NCBI RefSeq assembly: GCF_947387555.1
Contig: NZ_CANDNZ010000005.1
Span: 124,001-188,000, forward strand
Reading direction: 5' to 3'
Source: Thalassomonas sp. RHCl1
GTDB taxonomy: Bacteria > Pseudomonadota > Gammaproteobacteria > Enterobacterales > Alteromonadaceae
DNA length: 64,000 nt
Part shown: piece by piece, positions 34,881 through 43,946 of the stretch
Position numbering within the stretch: the stretch's first letter is position 1
Layout: every line of letters starts with the position of its first letter
Notes under the pieces: generated by a model
What the model was told of the DNA's origin: nothing
What the model saw: the letters and a program-made list of their open reading frames with translations, nothing else
Databases searched by the model: none
Translations under genes and position numbers: made by a program

Positions 34881-36431
34881 TCAGCCATCTGGAAATTGCT
34901 GCCGGATAGCAATAAAGTCATCAAAATTGGCAAGCATTAAGTCAACCAGGGCAGGTTCAAATTTTCTCCCTTTTTGCTGCTCAAGAAATTCCTTAATTTC
35001 CCCATCTTGCCAGGGCTCTTTATAACTGCGCTTAGAGCCAAGGGCATCAAAAACATCGGCAATCGCCATGATCCGCGCTTCAAGCGGGATCTGTTCACCA
35101 ATTAAGCCTTCAGGATAACCGGTACCATCCCAGTTTTCATGGTGATAATGGGCAAGCCTTGCCCCCAGTTTAGAAACATTTGCCTTGGATTTCCCCAGCA
35201 GATCTCCCCCGACAGGGGCATGTGTCTGCATAATTTTCCACTCTTCATCATCGAGCTTACCCGGTTTATGCAAAATGGACTCAGGAATGGCAATTTTCCC
35301 CAGATCATGTAACGGGGCTGCCAGGCGAATAGCCTCAATGAACTCTTGTTTAAGTCCGAGCTTTTCTGCAATCTTTTCACAAATCAGCGCCACCCTTCTG
35401 ACATGAGCCCCGGTTTCTTTACTCCTGGCTTCAACGGCTTCCCCGACGATATAGAGTAACTCTTTCTGGGTTCTTTCTATCTCATGCTGGCGACTGATAC
35501 TTTCAAGGATCAGGGCAATATTGGTGGCAAACAGCTCGGCAAGATTGGCTTTAAAGTGTTCGGCATCATCTTCAAACTCAATATAAAGCACGGAAGCGGC
35601 GTTACTGGAGGTTTCATAATAACCGACAAAGCAAGACTCGGTATTGAGATGTTCTTTCTGTACAAAGGTTTGCTGTATTCTGCTTTTCACTTCATCATCA
35701 ATATCCGACGATTCCAGGCTATCAGACTCGCAGACATATCTCCCGGTACAGGCAATGATCAAATTAGAGCTTTGCTGGTCGAAGTCGGTCTGGGTACGCA
35801 CGATATACAAGGCCGAACTTTCCACTTCCATCAGAGTCAGCAAATGGTTGAGGGCAGCTGAGCCAAAAAGCCGTAACTGGTTAATTTTCAATAAGTCATA
35901 AGTGGCTTCAATAAGGTGTTTAAAGGCATCAAGGCTGCGCTGAATGGTCATGATATCCCGATATGCCCGGATGCTGGCATAAACGGTTGTGATCATCTTG
36001 CCTGAGGTAAAATCCGTTTTTTCTTTATAATCATTAATATCAAATTCTTTAATGACCTTGGCTTCCGGTGCGGTGCCCGCCTGCCCTGTCCTGAGGATCA
36101 AACGTATCGCCTGATTCTTCAAATCATGGCGGATCCACTCCACCAGCTCTAAACCGGCATGTTCGGTTTCCATCACCACATCAACAAAAGCCATACAAAA
36201 GCTGCTGTCAACTTCCAGTAGTTTTTTGGCCTCAATTGACGAATAAACGGAAACGATTTCAAGCTGTCGGTGTTCAATTTCGGTATCCGATAACACCAAT
36301 TTAGTGACCTGATGAACAGACTCATCATCATCAACCACTAAAATTCGCCAAACCCGATTATTACTCCTGATAGGTTTTTCTACACCCGATTCAGGTTCAT
36401 CTTTAAAAACAAACTTCGACATTGCAGACAC
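34881..36431 (-). CDS. Response regulator with DUF3369-type middle and HD-GYP phosphodiesterase domain
   Basis: The 516-residue protein has a receiver (about 25-155, with VDDDES and phosphoacceptor region CMAFVDVVMETEHAGLELVEW), a central GAF-like part of the DUF3369 type (about 175-320), and an HD-GYP domain with HDLGKIAIPESIL and HHENWDGTGYPEGL plus ADVFDALGS. The metal ligands and GYP loop are intact, so it should break down cyclic di-GMP. It is first in a two-gene operon with a soluble histidine kinase, forming a two-component system similar in logic to RpfG modules. The ATG at 36431 opens directly onto a polar leader; the upstream gap holds the ilv leader on the other strand. Confidence 0.94.
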   Translation of the reverse strand: MSAMSKFVFKDEPESGVEKPIRSNNRVWRILVVDDDESVHQVTKLVLSDTEIEHRQLEIVSVYSSIEAKKLLEVDSSFCMAFVDVVMETEHAGLELVEWIRHDLKNQAIRLILRTGQAGTAPEAKVIKEFDINDYKEKTDFTSGKMITTVYASIRAYRDIMTIQRSLDAFKHLIEATYDLLKINQLRLFGSAALNHLLTLMEVESSALYIVRTQTDFDQQSSNLIIACTGRYVCESDSLESSDIDDEVKSRIQQTFVQKEHLNTESCFVGYYETSSNAASVLYIEFEDDAEHFKANLAELFATNIALILESISRQHEIERTQKELLYIVGEAVEARSKETGAHVRRVALICEKIAEKLGLKQEFIEAIRLAAPLHDLGKIAIPESILHKPGKLDDEEWKIMQTHAPVGGDLLGKSKANVSKLGARLAHYHHENWDGTGYPEGLIGEQIPLEARIMAIADVFDALGSKRSYKEPWQDGEIKEFLEQQKGRKFEPALVDLMLANFDDFIAIRQQFPDG

Positions 36432-36774
36432 AAGTATATTGCTTTCATCTTATATCAGTGTAATGCAAGGCAGGCTTTTTGCGTAATATCAGATAAAAAA
36501 ATTTAATAATATGAAGAGATTAAATCAAACTAAACAAGAGATTAAGATCGAAAAAAGTCAATGGTTAACGCCTGCCTTATATCCTTTGCCTAAAAAAATC
36601 CCCCTAAACAAACTTTTGAAAATTGGTTATTTCTCAAGTCAAGGGCAGACCGGGCATTTCATTGGTACTAATTTTACTAAATTTGTATTTATTGATTGAC
36701 AGCAGCGGCCAAACCCCTTAAATATAGTGCACAGATAAATTTTATTTTTCGTATTAAGAATTTTTTAAATAGCA
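36432..36774. other. Intergenic region upstream of the ilv leader
   Basis: This A+T-rich 343-nt stretch must hold the promoters of the HD-GYP regulator (minus) and of ilv (plus). Frames of 62-67 codons can be opened here but have no ribosome site and look random. I see no gene. Confidence 0.55.
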
Positions 36775-36855
36775 ATGATGTTAAAAACTATACTCAACCT
36801 GGTCCTCTTTGTCGTCGTGATTGTCAAATCACCGCGGGGTCGTGGTTGTCTGTAG
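36775..36855 (+). CDS. ilv leader peptide (attenuator peptide)
   Basis: A 26-residue frame MMLKTILNLVLFVVVIV followed by KSPRGRGCL contains a dense run of Leu, Val and Ile codons (5 Val, 3 Ile, 4 Leu in its first 17 residues). It ends 27 nt before a strong terminator and 101 nt before ilvI. This is the classical leader for transcription attenuation by branched-chain aminoacyl-tRNA: ribosome stalling at the Val/Leu/Ile codons would favour the antiterminator. The ribosome site before it is weak. A longer frame in another phase over this region lacks such bias. Confidence 0.85.
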   Translation: MMLKTILNLVLFVVVIVKSPRGRGCL

Positions 36856-36881
36856 AAAAACAAAAAAGACACGAACACATC

Positions 36882-36914
36882 AACCCCCGCTCTGCATAAG
36901 ACCGGGGGTTTTTT
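36882..36914 (+). terminator. ilv attenuator terminator
   Basis: AACCCCCG (36882-36889) pairs with CGGGGGTT (36903-36910), followed by TTTT, forming an intrinsic terminator 43 nt before ilvI. A competing pairing is visible: GCGGGG (36834-36839), inside the leader peptide end, with CCCCGC (36885-36890). That would sequester the left arm and act as antiterminator when the ribosome stalls upstream. Confidence 0.88.
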
Positions 36915-36956
36915 ATTACATTTTTACGGTAAAGCACAACAAATAAGGGCAATAAC

Positions 36957-38681
36957 ATGACAACTGAGTTATATACCGGTGCCGAAATGGTAGTAAAAGC
37001 ACTATCGGCATTAAAGGTAAAATACATATTTGGCTATCCCGGTGGCTCAATATTGGATATCTATGATGCAATTTATCAGCAACAAGATGTTGAGCATATT
37101 TTAGTACGTCATGAACAGGCCGCCACTCATATGGCGGACGGTTATACCCGTGCCACCGGCGAAGTAGGCGTGGTATTGGCGACTTCTGGACCGGGTGCCA
37201 CCAACTGTGTTACCGGTATTGCCACCGCCTATATGGACTCGATTCCCATGGTGATATTGGCCGGCCAGGTTGCCAGCAGTTTAATTGGCGATGATGCCTT
37301 CCAGGAAACCGATATCGTCGGCTGCTCACGCCCGATAGTCAAACACAGTTTTAACTGCCGCAATATGGAAGAAATTCCTAATATCATCGCCAAGGCCTTT
37401 TATATTGCCGAGTCAGGTCGTCCCGGCCCTGTGGTAGTAGAACTGCCTAAAGATATGCTGATCCCGCAAAATAAGGCGCCGTTTCATATCGACACTCAGG
37501 TAAAAATGCGCTCTTATAACCCGACGGAAAAAGGCCACCCCAAGCAAATTAAAAAAGCCGTCAATACCCTGGTTAATGCCAAACAGTTAGTGATATATTC
37601 CGGCGGCGGCATTGTTTTGGCCGATGCCTCAGAGTTATTAACCAGCTTAGTCGAAACCTTAGATGCCCCGATCACCAACACCTTAATGGGCCTTGGCGGC
37701 ATTTCCGGCACCCATAAAAACTTTATCGGCATGCTTGGCATGCACGGCTCCCTGGAAGCCAATAAAGCCATGGCCAATGCCGACGTGATCCTGGCCCTGG
37801 GCGCCAGATTTGATGACAGGGTCACCAATAATGTGAAAAAATTCTGCCCCGACGCCACTATTATCCATGTCGATGTCGACCCGACCTCGATATCAAAAAC
37901 CATCAATGCCCATATACCTGTGGTTGGCCTGGTAGATGTCGTTATCAAGCAGTTGCTGGATGAACTTGACGCGGTAGGTTTTACCCCGGATGAAACCGTC
38001 ACAGCTCCCTGGTGGCAGCAAATCAACCAGTGGCGCAGCGTAAAAAGCGTCAGTTATGAGCAAAACGGCGATAAAATCAAACCTCAACGCGTGGTTGAAG
38101 CCATGTACAAGATCACCAAAGGGCAGGCCTATGTTTGCTCCGATGTCGGCCAACACCAGATGTTTGCCGCACAATATTATCCCTTTGACAAACCCAGGCG
38201 TTGGATCAATTCCGGCGGACTCGGCACCATGGGCTTTGGTCTGCCGGCCGCCATGGGCGCCAAACTGGCTTTTCCCGACAGTGATGTCATCTGTATTACC
38301 GGTGACGGCTCTATCCAGATGAATATCCAGGAATTATCCACCTGTTTGCAATATAACTTGCCGGTGGTCATAGTGTCACTCAATAACCGCTCGCTGGGCA
38401 TGGTACGCCAGTGGCAGGACATGATTTATGGCGGCCGCCATTCTTCCTCCTATATGGAATCCTTGCCGGACTTTGTCAAACTGGCGGAGGCTTATGGCCA
38501 TGTCGGTATTCAAATTAACCATTTGGATGAACTGGACAGCAAACTGGAACAGGCCTTTGCCGTTAAAAACCGTTTAGTCTTTGTCGACATCCTGGTGGAT
38601 GAAAAAGAACATGTTTACCCGATGCAAATTCGCCACGGTGCGGTAGACGAAATGTGGATCAAAAAAGGAGAGAAGTCCTGA
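36957..38681 (+). CDS. ilvI: Acetolactate synthase, catalytic (large) subunit
   Basis: The 574-residue product matches the large subunit of acetohydroxyacid synthase III along its length: [19 protein letters not shown], the catalytic Glu in [40 protein letters not shown]-domain [13 protein letters not shown], and the ThDP motif [13 protein letters not shown] to [15 protein letters not shown]. It joins two pyruvates, or pyruvate and 2-oxobutyrate, in Val/Leu/Ile synthesis. The small subunit gene overlaps its stop by one base. The upstream leader peptide and terminator show control by attenuation. It is distinct from the ThDP enzyme at 7.9 kb. Confidence 0.97.
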   Translation: MTTELYTGAEMVVKALSALKVKYIFGYPGGSILDIYDAIYQQQDVEHILVRHEQAATHMADGYTRATGEVGVVLATSGPGATNCVTGIATAYMDSIPMVILAGQVASSLIGDDAFQETDIVGCSRPIVKHSFNCRNMEEIPNIIAKAFYIAESGRPGPVVVELPKDMLIPQNKAPFHIDTQVKMRSYNPTEKGHPKQIKKAVNTLVNAKQLVIYSGGGIVLADASELLTSLVETLDAPITNTLMGLGGISGTHKNFIGMLGMHGSLEANKAMANADVILALGARFDDRVTNNVKKFCPDATIIHVDVDPTSISKTINAHIPVVGLVDVVIKQLLDELDAVGFTPDETVTAPWWQQINQWRSVKSVSYEQNGDKIKPQRVVEAMYKITKGQAYVCSDVGQHQMFAAQYYPFDKPRRWINSGGLGTMGFGLPAAMGAKLAFPDSDVICITGDGSIQMNIQELSTCLQYNLPVVIVSLNNRSLGMVRQWQDMIYGGRHSSSYMESLPDFVKLAEAYGHVGIQINHLDELDSKLEQAFAVKNRLVFVDILVDEKEHVYPMQIRHGAVDEMWIKKGEKS

Positions 38682-39178
38682 TGCGTCGTATATTAGCCAT
38701 CTTATTAGAAAACGAACCCGGTTCCCTGTCGCGCATAGTCGGCTTATTCTCACAGCGGGCATTTAATATCGAAAGTTTAACGGTTGCGCCAACGGACGAA
38801 CCCAGTTTATCCCGTATTACCATAGCCACCACGGGCGATGACAAAGTGCTGGAGCAAATTGTCAAACAGGTGAACAAGTTGGTGGATGTGATCAAGATCA
38901 CAGACCTCACCGAAAGGCCCCATGTCGAACGGGAGTTGTTGCTGATTAAGGTGCTGGCGATGACGGATAAGTCGCGCACCGAAGTCAAACGGGTAACGGA
39001 TATTTTCCGCGGCGCCATTATCGATATCGGCAAGCAGGTTTATACGGTGCAGCTCACCGGCGACAGCGATAAACTGAACGCCTTTATTAAAACCCTGGGC
39101 AATGAAACCGAGATCATCGAAGTAGTCCGCTCAGGCTGTGTCGGCATCGCCCGCGGAGAAAAAGCACTGCGGGTATAA
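38681..39178 (+). CDS. ilvH: Acetolactate synthase, regulatory (small) subunit
   Basis: The 165-residue product has the N-terminal ACT domain for valine feedback (RRILAILLENEPGSLSRIVGLFSQRAFNIESLTV) and the C-terminal domain of the family (LLIKVLAMTDKSRTEVKRVTDIFRGAIIDI). It binds the IlvI dimer and raises its activity while giving valine sensitivity. Its ATG shares the A with the TGA of ilvI, with GGAG 12 nt upstream, so the subunits are translationally coupled. A perfect 13-bp hairpin follows 12 nt after its stop. Confidence 0.97.
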   Translation: MRRILAILLENEPGSLSRIVGLFSQRAFNIESLTVAPTDEPSLSRITIATTGDDKVLEQIVKQVNKLVDVIKITDLTERPHVERELLLIKVLAMTDKSRTEVKRVTDIFRGAIIDIGKQVYTVQLTGDSDKLNAFIKTLGNETEIIEVVRSGCVGIARGEKALRV

Positions 39179-39190
39179 CACCAACCTCAA

Positions 39191-39230
39191 GGGATTATTG
39201 CAGACAAGGGCATAAAGCTGCAATAATCCC
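39191..39230. terminator. Hairpin at the end of ilvIH
   Basis: GGGATTATTGCAG and CTGCAATAATCCC form a perfect 13-bp stem with a 14-nt loop just after ilvH. No T run follows on either side, so it may protect the 3' end or give partial termination before the next gene. Confidence 0.55.
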
Positions 39231-39260
39231 GCCTTAGCAACCACTCCAACCAGAGCGATA

Positions 39261-39737
39261 ATGATCTCGTCTCCTGAATTTGAATTTTGCAGGGCGCAAA
39301 AGTCCGATAAAAAAGCCATCAAACGTTTTTACCGCAAGCATAGTTATAGTGCCAGCTTTATGGGCCTGGACAGCTGCTACCTGGCTAAAGATAAACAAGA
39401 GATTATCGCCTGCGTTCTGCATTCCCAACTGCTTGTTGAAAATAACCAGAGCTTCTTGCATGCCCTGGTCGTTGACCCCGCCTACCGCCGACAATCAATC
39501 GCCACCAGCTTACTGGACTATTGCTGCGCTTTTCATCCGCTCACGGTTTGCTTTGCCGCGCCAAAGCTGACGTCCCTGTATTTATCGAATAACTTTCAAT
39601 TGGCAAAGCCGGAGCAGCTCTCCCCTTTGTTAGCCAAACGCTATTTGCAATATATTAAAACAAAACCTGAACTTGCCATCTTTATCCGCGATATGAACAA
39701 GCATCAGCAGTCGCCCGAAAACAAATCGAACAAATAA
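39261..39737 (+). CDS. GNAT acetyltransferase-like protein
   Basis: The 158-residue product reads as a compact GNAT fold: FCRAQKSDKKAIKRFYRKH at the start, SCYLAKDKQEIIACVLHSQLL, then LHALVVDPAYRRQSIATSLLDY as the acetyl-CoA motif (VDPxYRRQxI in place of RGxGxG/A), and LTSLYLSNNF near the end. The cofactor loop RRQSIAT is a common variant. Acceptor unknown. It begins 82 nt after ilvH and may be read through from it. Confidence 0.75.
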   Translation: MISSPEFEFCRAQKSDKKAIKRFYRKHSYSASFMGLDSCYLAKDKQEIIACVLHSQLLVENNQSFLHALVVDPAYRRQSIATSLLDYCCAFHPLTVCFAAPKLTSLYLSNNFQLAKPEQLSPLLAKRYLQYIKTKPELAIFIRDMNKHQQSPENKSNK

Positions 39738-39927
39738 TAGACAGCAAGTTAAAAATCCATTAACGTATTTCAAGACCGAAAGTGAGGTTGCCAAGTTCAA
39801 CAGAGAAGTCAAACAGGACAAACTTGAATACCAAATCACCAGATAGATGCTTTAGTCAACCGCTATTATGATCCGGAAGTTCAAGCAGTAGGAGGAAATC
39901 AGCAAAGTTATAATTTAAGGATAAGTT

Positions 39928-41313
39928 ATGCTTAATATATCAAATACTTATAAAAAACTCCCCGCACCGGTTAAAGACATACTCAAATATGGCTATAGTC
40001 GCCTGCCGCTACGTTTACGCTTAGGCAAAAAATTTTACCGTGAGCTGAAATTTCTTCAGCAATCCCAGTGGTGGAGCCGTGAAGAAATGCAGGCTTACCA
40101 GGATCATGAATTAACGAAACTGATCTCTCATGCAGTAAAAAACGTCCCTTATTACCGGGATCTGTTCCGCCAGCTGAAATTAACCCCGGATGATATCCAG
40201 TGCGTTGATGATTTGCAAAAGCTGCCGATCCTCACCAAAGACATTATCCGTGAAAATGTTCACCGCCTCAGGGCCGACGGATACACGGACGATCAGGTGA
40301 TCACCTGCTCCACCAGCGGCTCTACCGGAAAACCACTGAAGTTTTATTACGATAAAGACAAAGACTATTTAAACTTTGACCCTTATATCTGGCGATTTTT
40401 CAACTGGGGCGGTCATAAAATAGGTAAGTTAGGGGCAAAACTTGCCGACTGGACCTTACCCGGTGAAGCAGTACATGCCTATAACCCGGTAAGGGATCTG
40501 CTGATCTTATCAGCCTATCATTTGCAAGAAGATAAAGCCGAGGAGTATGCCCTGGCATTGGCCCAATACCAGGTAGAATATATAGACACCTACCCCAGTG
40601 CCCTGGTATTGCTGACCAAGTTTTTAAAAGCAAAAAATTTCGCTCCCCCCTGCCAGCTTAAAGCGGTATTTTCCCATTCCGAAATGCTGCATAACTGGCA
40701 ACGGCAGATCATAGAAGAATACTGGGGCTGTAAATGTTACGACTGGTACGGCATGGAAGAAAGGGCCATTTTAGGTATAGAGTGCGAGCAGCACCAGGGA
40801 TTGCATTTATGCTCAGACTTTGCCATTACCGAGTTTGTCCCCCACAAGGAAACGAAAGGGGATAAAATTATTGCCACCAGCTTAACCAACTATGCCATGC
40901 CGTTTATCCGTTACGATACCGGTGATGTCGGCGTGCTTAAAAGCCAGGCTTGTAGCTGCAACCGCCCTTTTCCGTTATTTGAATTACATGGCGGCAGAAG
41001 AAAGAATTTTGCCGTGGGTAAGGACGGTGCCAATATTCCCATCGCCAATATCGATATTCCCAATGCCACCGACAATGTCATTCAATTCCAGTTCGTGCAA
41101 AAAAATAAAGGCGAGCTGGATCTGCATATCATCCGCAAAAATGACTTTAATGATAGCGATATCAAGAAAATAAATGACAAACTCAGCGAAAAGTTTGGCC
41201 AAAACATGGATATCAATATCGAATTTACCAGCCAAATCCAAAAAACCGGCAATGGTAAAACCGCCCTGTTTGTGCAGAAACTCAAGCCGGAGAGTAATTT
41301 AGAGATAGCCTGA
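39928..41313 (+). CDS. PaaK-type adenylate-forming ligase
   Basis: The 461-residue product belongs to the phenylacetate-CoA ligase/CapK-like branch of the ANL superfamily: an N-terminal helix pair (WSREEMQAYQDHELTKLISHAVKNVPYYRDLF), the ATP loop STSGSTGKPLKFY, YGMEERAILG (adenine site), FIRYDTGDVG and a small C-terminal domain with GNGKTALF (KT-type catalytic Lys loop). It should activate a carboxylate as acyl-AMP; CoA or another acceptor is possible. Members of this branch often sit in polysaccharide or antibiotic clusters; here it is isolated next to a GNAT and an orphan exbD. An AGGATAA ribosome site precedes the ATG. Confidence 0.88.
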   Translation: MLNISNTYKKLPAPVKDILKYGYSRLPLRLRLGKKFYRELKFLQQSQWWSREEMQAYQDHELTKLISHAVKNVPYYRDLFRQLKLTPDDIQCVDDLQKLPILTKDIIRENVHRLRADGYTDDQVITCSTSGSTGKPLKFYYDKDKDYLNFDPYIWRFFNWGGHKIGKLGAKLADWTLPGEAVHAYNPVRDLLILSAYHLQEDKAEEYALALAQYQVEYIDTYPSALVLLTKFLKAKNFAPPCQLKAVFSHSEMLHNWQRQIIEEYWGCKCYDWYGMEERAILGIECEQHQGLHLCSDFAITEFVPHKETKGDKIIATSLTNYAMPFIRYDTGDVGVLKSQACSCNRPFPLFELHGGRRKNFAVGKDGANIPIANIDIPNATDNVIQFQFVQKNKGELDLHIIRKNDFNDSDIKKINDKLSEKFGQNMDINIEFTSQIQKTGNGKTALFVQKLKPESNLEIA

Positions 41314-41358
41314 GCAACCAAAACTGGAAACCCAGTGATTATCAGACTTACACGCGGG

Positions 41359-41412
41359 AAAAGGTTGTCCTGAAATGCCTAAAAAAAGCTCTGCTTCGGG
41401 CAACCTTTTGAT
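41359..41412 (+). terminator. Probable terminator of the ligase gene
   Basis: AAAAGGTTG (41359-41367) pairs with CAACCTTTT (41401-41409); CCTGAA and TTCGGG extend the stem inward past one bulged base. The stem ends in a short T tract. It lies 46 nt after the ligase stop. Confidence 0.65.
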
Positions 41413-41428
41413 ATCATTCTTCAATCTA

Positions 41429-41499
41429 AAGCCACCTCAAATTACGTAACCTTTCGTATTTATTTCATCAAGCCACTTGAAATTACGTAACCCTTCGTA
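41429..41499. repeat. 30-bp direct repeat, two copies
   Basis: Two copies of a 30-bp unit (41429-41458 and 41470-41499) match at 27 of 30 positions and contain AAATTACGTAACC followed by a CTTCGTA or TTTCGTA end. The period is 41 bp. They lie 40 nt upstream of exbD, so they could be tandem binding sites for a regulator of that gene or the trace of a small duplication. Confidence 0.8.
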
Positions 41500-41538
41500 C
41501 ATAGTGGTCTTACCAACAATAAGAAAAGGACCACAATT

Positions 41539-41934
41539 ATGGCCAGAAAACGCGTTACACACGAAAGTGAACAAGGTGATGTCGATATGACGCCGATGTT
41601 AGATATTGTTTTCATCTTGTTGATCTTTTTTATCGTCACCACCTCTTTTGTCAAAGAAGAAGGTATCTTGGTCAACCGGCCAGATGCCAATAAAACCACC
41701 AGCAACAATGGTCCTGTGATCATGATCAATATCGATGAAACCGGCAATGTCAGGTTCAACAATAAGTTGGTGGATATCGAGCGTATCCCGGCACGGATCG
41801 AAAACTTCCTTGCCACACATGACACCAACAGCGCCGTGGTGCTGCCCCACTTTAATACCAGTTACGATAAAGTGGTGCAGGTACTGGATCAAATCAAACT
41901 GTTTGATCACTTAACCATCTCTATCGCCAAATAG
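41539..41934 (+). CDS. ExbD/TolR-type biopolymer transport protein (orphan)
   Basis: The 131-residue product has the ExbD layout: a short cytoplasmic N-terminus, one membrane helix with the functional aspartate (DMTPMLDIVFILLIFFIVTTSF) and a periplasmic domain (GPVIMINIDETGNVRFNN). It should form the proton channel with an ExbB partner to energise TonB. No exbB, tonB or tolR neighbour exists here, unlike the usual TonB2-type operons of this order. It is flanked by direct repeats on both sides. AAGGA lies 8 nt before the ATG. Confidence 0.92.
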   Translation: MARKRVTHESEQGDVDMTPMLDIVFILLIFFIVTTSFVKEEGILVNRPDANKTTSNNGPVIMINIDETGNVRFNNKLVDIERIPARIENFLATHDTNSAVVLPHFNTSYDKVVQVLDQIKLFDHLTISIAK

Positions 41935-41954
41935 GCTCTTGATTTAACACTTAA

Positions 41955-42033
41955 CCCGCGGCATACCGTACATCCTGTACAATCGCCGCTCTTGCTCCTC
42001 CATGAGCCCGCGGCATACCGTACATCCTGTACA
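41955..42033. repeat. 27-bp exact direct repeat, two copies
   Basis: An identical 27-bp unit starting CCCGCGGCATACCG and ending GTACATCCTGTACA occurs at 41955-41981 and 42007-42033, 52 bp apart. The GTAC-atcct-GTAC end is a small dyad. It follows the exbD stop by 20 nt and precedes a terminator. It looks like an interspersed intergenic repeat that has duplicated. Confidence 0.85.
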
Positions 42034-42034
42034 T

Positions 42035-42074
42035 AAAAGCCCCAGCTTATTATTGATAAGTTGGGGCTTTTTTA
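42035..42074. terminator. Bidirectional terminator between exbD and SulP gene
   Basis: AAAAGCCCCAGCTTAT and ATAAGTTGGGGCTTTT (42035-42050 with 42056-42071) form a 16-bp stem with one wobble and a 5-nt loop, with T runs in both directions. It suits the convergent ends of exbD and the SulP transporter. Confidence 0.9.
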
Positions 42075-42121
42075 GGTTTTGGTTTCAAAAAGGCAATAAA
42101 TATTGCTTGAGTATATGCTCT

Positions 42122-43750
42122 TTATGCCTGCTTTTCGCTTAAATAAGTCAATGCCTGTTTACGGCTGGTAAAGATATGCTGCTTTGGTATTTTCTCCAGC
42201 AGTTTCAACTTATCAAAGTCTTTACGAACCCGTTCGCAAACACTGGCCAAAATCACATCCCGCCCCTGATTCAGGTGGCTGACAATGATTTCTTCAATGG
42301 CGATAGTGCTGCTGATCCCGACAAAACGGGCGTCACTTAAATCAATCAATAAGGTTTTATCCTGATCTACCTGGGCAACACTCTGCTTCAAGCTGCGGGC
42401 AACGCCAAAGCTGATGGGACCGGAAATATGCAGCAATAACACCCTGGATGACATGGCCTGCAATAGCTGTTTTTCATCCTGGGGAAGCTGCTCATCTTCC
42501 TGGCCGCTACAGAGCTTTAAATTATCCAGCTGAATTTCAGACAAACGGCGTATGGTCACCAGGTTTGCCAGGAAGACGCCGATCAGCACCGCCGTCACCA
42601 GATCTATCGCCACCGACATCACTAAAGTCGACAACATTAAACCAACGCTGAATAACGGAATTTGATGGATACGCTTAAGGAAATTCCAGTCGATGATACC
42701 TATGCCGACCTTAAGCAGGATAGCCGAGAGTACCGCCACCGGAATATAAGCGGTATATTCGCCGGCCCAAAGCACTATCGCCAGGATAAAGAGCGCGTGC
42801 AAAATCCCCGAAAGCGGCGTGGTGCCCCCGGCCCTTAAATTGGTCACGGTACGCATAGTAGCACCGCCGCCGGGCAAAGCGCCAAACAAACCGGCGATCA
42901 TGTTGCCGACCCCCTGGCCGATCAGCTCCTGATCCGAGTCATGGAGATCGTTACTGATACTGTCTACGGTCAGGGAGGTCATTAACGAATCCAGGGTACT
43001 TAAAGTGGCAATCAATAACGCCGACTTGATCATTTCACTGAAAAGTTCAGCATTGTAGACCGGCAGGTTAAAAGAGGGTAACTCAGAAGCTATCGCACCT
43101 ACCACGGGAACTGAAGCCCCGGAGAAAATAAAATAAGCAGTGGCCATCATCAGGGCGACAATGCTCGCAGGAACTATCCGGTTAAGCCTTTCTGGCCAGA
43201 GAAACAATAACAGTAAACACCCGCCTCCGAGCAATATATTGCTGTTTAGCAGTTGATCCGCCGAGATATCACCGGAAGAAAATTGCGTCAGCATTTGCTG
43301 TGCGCTGACACCAAACAATGGCTCCATCTGGGACAGGATGATCAATACACCGATGCCGGAGGTAAAGCCGGAAATCACCGGGTAAGAGACCAGGACAAAA
43401 TATTTTCCCAGCTTCAATACCCCGAATAACATCTGGAACAGACCCGCCAGGGTAACAACGGTAAAGGCCGCCGCTATGCCTTGATCAGGGGACTGGGCAA
43501 TAAAACTGCTCAATATCGCCGCCATGGCTACCGTTAAGCCGGTATTGGGGCCAGAGATCTGCGGATTAGTGCCGCCGAACAGCGAAGCAAAGAAACCGGT
43601 TAAAACGGCGCAATAGATACCGGCAATAGCACCGGCGCCTGAGGTAACGCCAAAGGCCAGCGCAAACGGCAGTGCAACTATGGTGGAGGTAAGGGCGCCA
43701 AAAATATCGCCCTTAATGGTATTTCGGTTAAAGTGTGATAAACGAAGCAT
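42122..43750 (-). CDS. SulP family anion transporter with STAS domain
   Basis: The 542-residue product has 10-14 membrane helices of the SulP/SLC26 type with GDIFGALTSTIVALPFALAFGV in helix 1, QISGPNTGLTVAMAAIL in helix 3, and a C-terminal STAS domain (VLLLHISGPISFGVARSLKQ, then TLLIDLSDARFVGISSTIAIEEI). It probably moves sulfate, bicarbonate or another anion with Na+ or H+; substrate cannot be told. No carbonic anhydrase gene stands next to it, so a bicarbonate role is not supported by context. Single gene, ending at a bidirectional terminator. Confidence 0.92.
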   Translation of the reverse strand: MLRLSHFNRNTIKGDIFGALTSTIVALPFALAFGVTSGAGAIAGIYCAVLTGFFASLFGGTNPQISGPNTGLTVAMAAILSSFIAQSPDQGIAAAFTVVTLAGLFQMLFGVLKLGKYFVLVSYPVISGFTSGIGVLIILSQMEPLFGVSAQQMLTQFSSGDISADQLLNSNILLGGGCLLLLFLWPERLNRIVPASIVALMMATAYFIFSGASVPVVGAIASELPSFNLPVYNAELFSEMIKSALLIATLSTLDSLMTSLTVDSISNDLHDSDQELIGQGVGNMIAGLFGALPGGGATMRTVTNLRAGGTTPLSGILHALFILAIVLWAGEYTAYIPVAVLSAILLKVGIGIIDWNFLKRIHQIPLFSVGLMLSTLVMSVAIDLVTAVLIGVFLANLVTIRRLSEIQLDNLKLCSGQEDEQLPQDEKQLLQAMSSRVLLLHISGPISFGVARSLKQSVAQVDQDKTLLIDLSDARFVGISSTIAIEEIIVSHLNQGRDVILASVCERVRKDFDKLKLLEKIPKQHIFTSRKQALTYLSEKQA

Positions 43751-43946
43751 GCTTGCCTATAAATGAAATGACGCTTTTTCTTTAGTTTCATCCATGAGAC
43801 AGCTGGAAAAATAAGCTGATAAAACAATGCGCTAATAATAGCAGTTTTTAACAGTCAGCTCCATCTCTTCAAGGCTTACCCGGTATTAATCGCTCATAAG
43901 TCAGGCACAGGGCAATGAACCGGGGAAGCAAACAAGGTCAACGCCG

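Noticed and set aside
36696-36899. 67-codon frame upstream of ilvI
   Set aside because: It overlaps the leader peptide in another phase, lacks a ribosome site, and the leader peptide with its Val/Leu/Ile run explains the region better.
39860-39905. Translated NRYYDPEVQ-like stretch recalling Rhs repeat proteins
   Set aside because: Only one short motif in a 190-nt gap with stops around it. It may be a remnant, but chance cannot be excluded.
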